DNA of 5,202 bases from NCBI GenBank assembly GCA_902479075.1, contig CABSNK010000043.1, positions 1 through 5,202 on the forward strand. Direction: 5' to 3'. Both the position numbers and the translations under genes were made by a program. The stretch comes from an uncultured Collinsella sp. (lineage in GTDB: Bacteria > Actinomycetota > Coriobacteriia > Coriobacteriales > Coriobacteriaceae). Under the pieces are notes generated by a model. It was not told the DNA's origin, made no database searches, and saw nothing but the letters and a program-made list of their open reading frames with translations. This document shows, piece by piece, positions 5,051 to 5,202 of this stretch. The first letter of the stretch is position 1; every line of letters begins with the position of its first letter.

Positions 5051-5202
5051 ATCGCAAGGCCTGTGGGCAAAAAATATCAAATATGAGTACTGTTACCATT
5101 TTAGTAACAGCAATTTCATGCCTTCAGAAGACGATCTAGACGTCAGGCGGGTAGCGCGCACAGTCGTGGTGTAAGAAGCAAGGGAGGGCCATCGCCTAGA
5201 AT
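5051..5202. other. right-hand end with no supportable gene
   Basis: No convincing gene is seen on either strand. The only regulatory hints are the palindrome at 5090-5110 and AAGGGAGG (5180-5187), which resembles a ribosome binding site. No ATG, GTG or TTG follows it inside the window; the last two bases are AT, so a start at 5201 is possible only if the next base is G, with a long 13-base spacing. A minus-strand frame stays open from the edge to a TAA at 5094-5096 but reads as low-complexity serine/arginine/threonine sequence. Confidence 0.3.
5090..5110. repeat. short palindrome CTGTTAC-N7-GTAACAG, possible operator
   Basis: Perfect 7-bp arms (5090-5096 and 5104-5110) are separated by CATTTTA in an AT-rich stretch. 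The size and symmetry suit a repressor-type site, but no promoter or target gene is visible in the window. TACTGTTAC (5088-5096) also occurs at 4494-4502 in the right arm of inverted-repeat unit 1. Confidence 0.4.

Noticed and set aside
5118..5174. 18-codon + strand frame starting at the ATG at 5118
   Set aside because: There is no ribosome binding site, it is very short, and the sequence is not recognisable.

Overview
The window looks like chromosomal DNA from a high-GC Gram-positive bacterium. My best guess is a Coriobacteriia member such as Collinsella. This rests on the GC-rich third codon positions, strong AGGAGG-type ribosome sites, a lipid II amidation enzyme typical of Gram-positives, and the general look of the intergenic repeats. 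The taxon is an inference, not a proven assignment.

Positions 51-4393 hold three genes on the + strand that probably form one transcription unit. The first two encode cytoplasmic, helical proteins of 358 and 347 aa. The first has the look of a tetratricopeptide-repeat (TPR) protein. The second is a diverged tandem paralogue whose start codon overlaps the first gene's stop (TAATG). After a 45-base gap comes a 725-aa protein that joins MurT (a Mur-ligase-like ATPase with a four-cysteine zinc ribbon and the DUF1727 domain) to GatD (a glutamine amidotransferase) in one chain. These two usually work as separate subunits that amidate the D-glutamate of lipid II to D-isoglutamine. The reading frame closes just before a strong rho-independent terminator.

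Positions 4394-4692 contain no gene. They are AT-richer and repeat-rich: the terminator hairpin, a near-perfect second copy of its 3' arm 199 bases downstream, and between them two long inverted repeats 80 bases apart. The repeat arms are nearly identical while their loops have diverged.

Positions 4655-4812 are a complete tRNA-Glu(UUC) unit: an extended -10 promoter, the tRNA with an encoded CCA, and a terminator. The DNA from the tRNA T-loop through the terminator and a further 38 bases is repeated at 4940-5038 (94 of 99 bases identical, offset 188). The second copy therefore carries a 3' tRNA fragment and a second intact terminator. This could be a tandem duplication or the scar of an element that used the tRNA 3' end as an attachment site. 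Both copies contain a T-arm-like sequence on the opposite strand, and after the second copy it forms a 40-base near-perfect hairpin.

Positions 5051-5202 have no gene I can support. They hold a small palindrome (5090-5110) and a ribosome-site-like AAGGGAGG close to the window edge.
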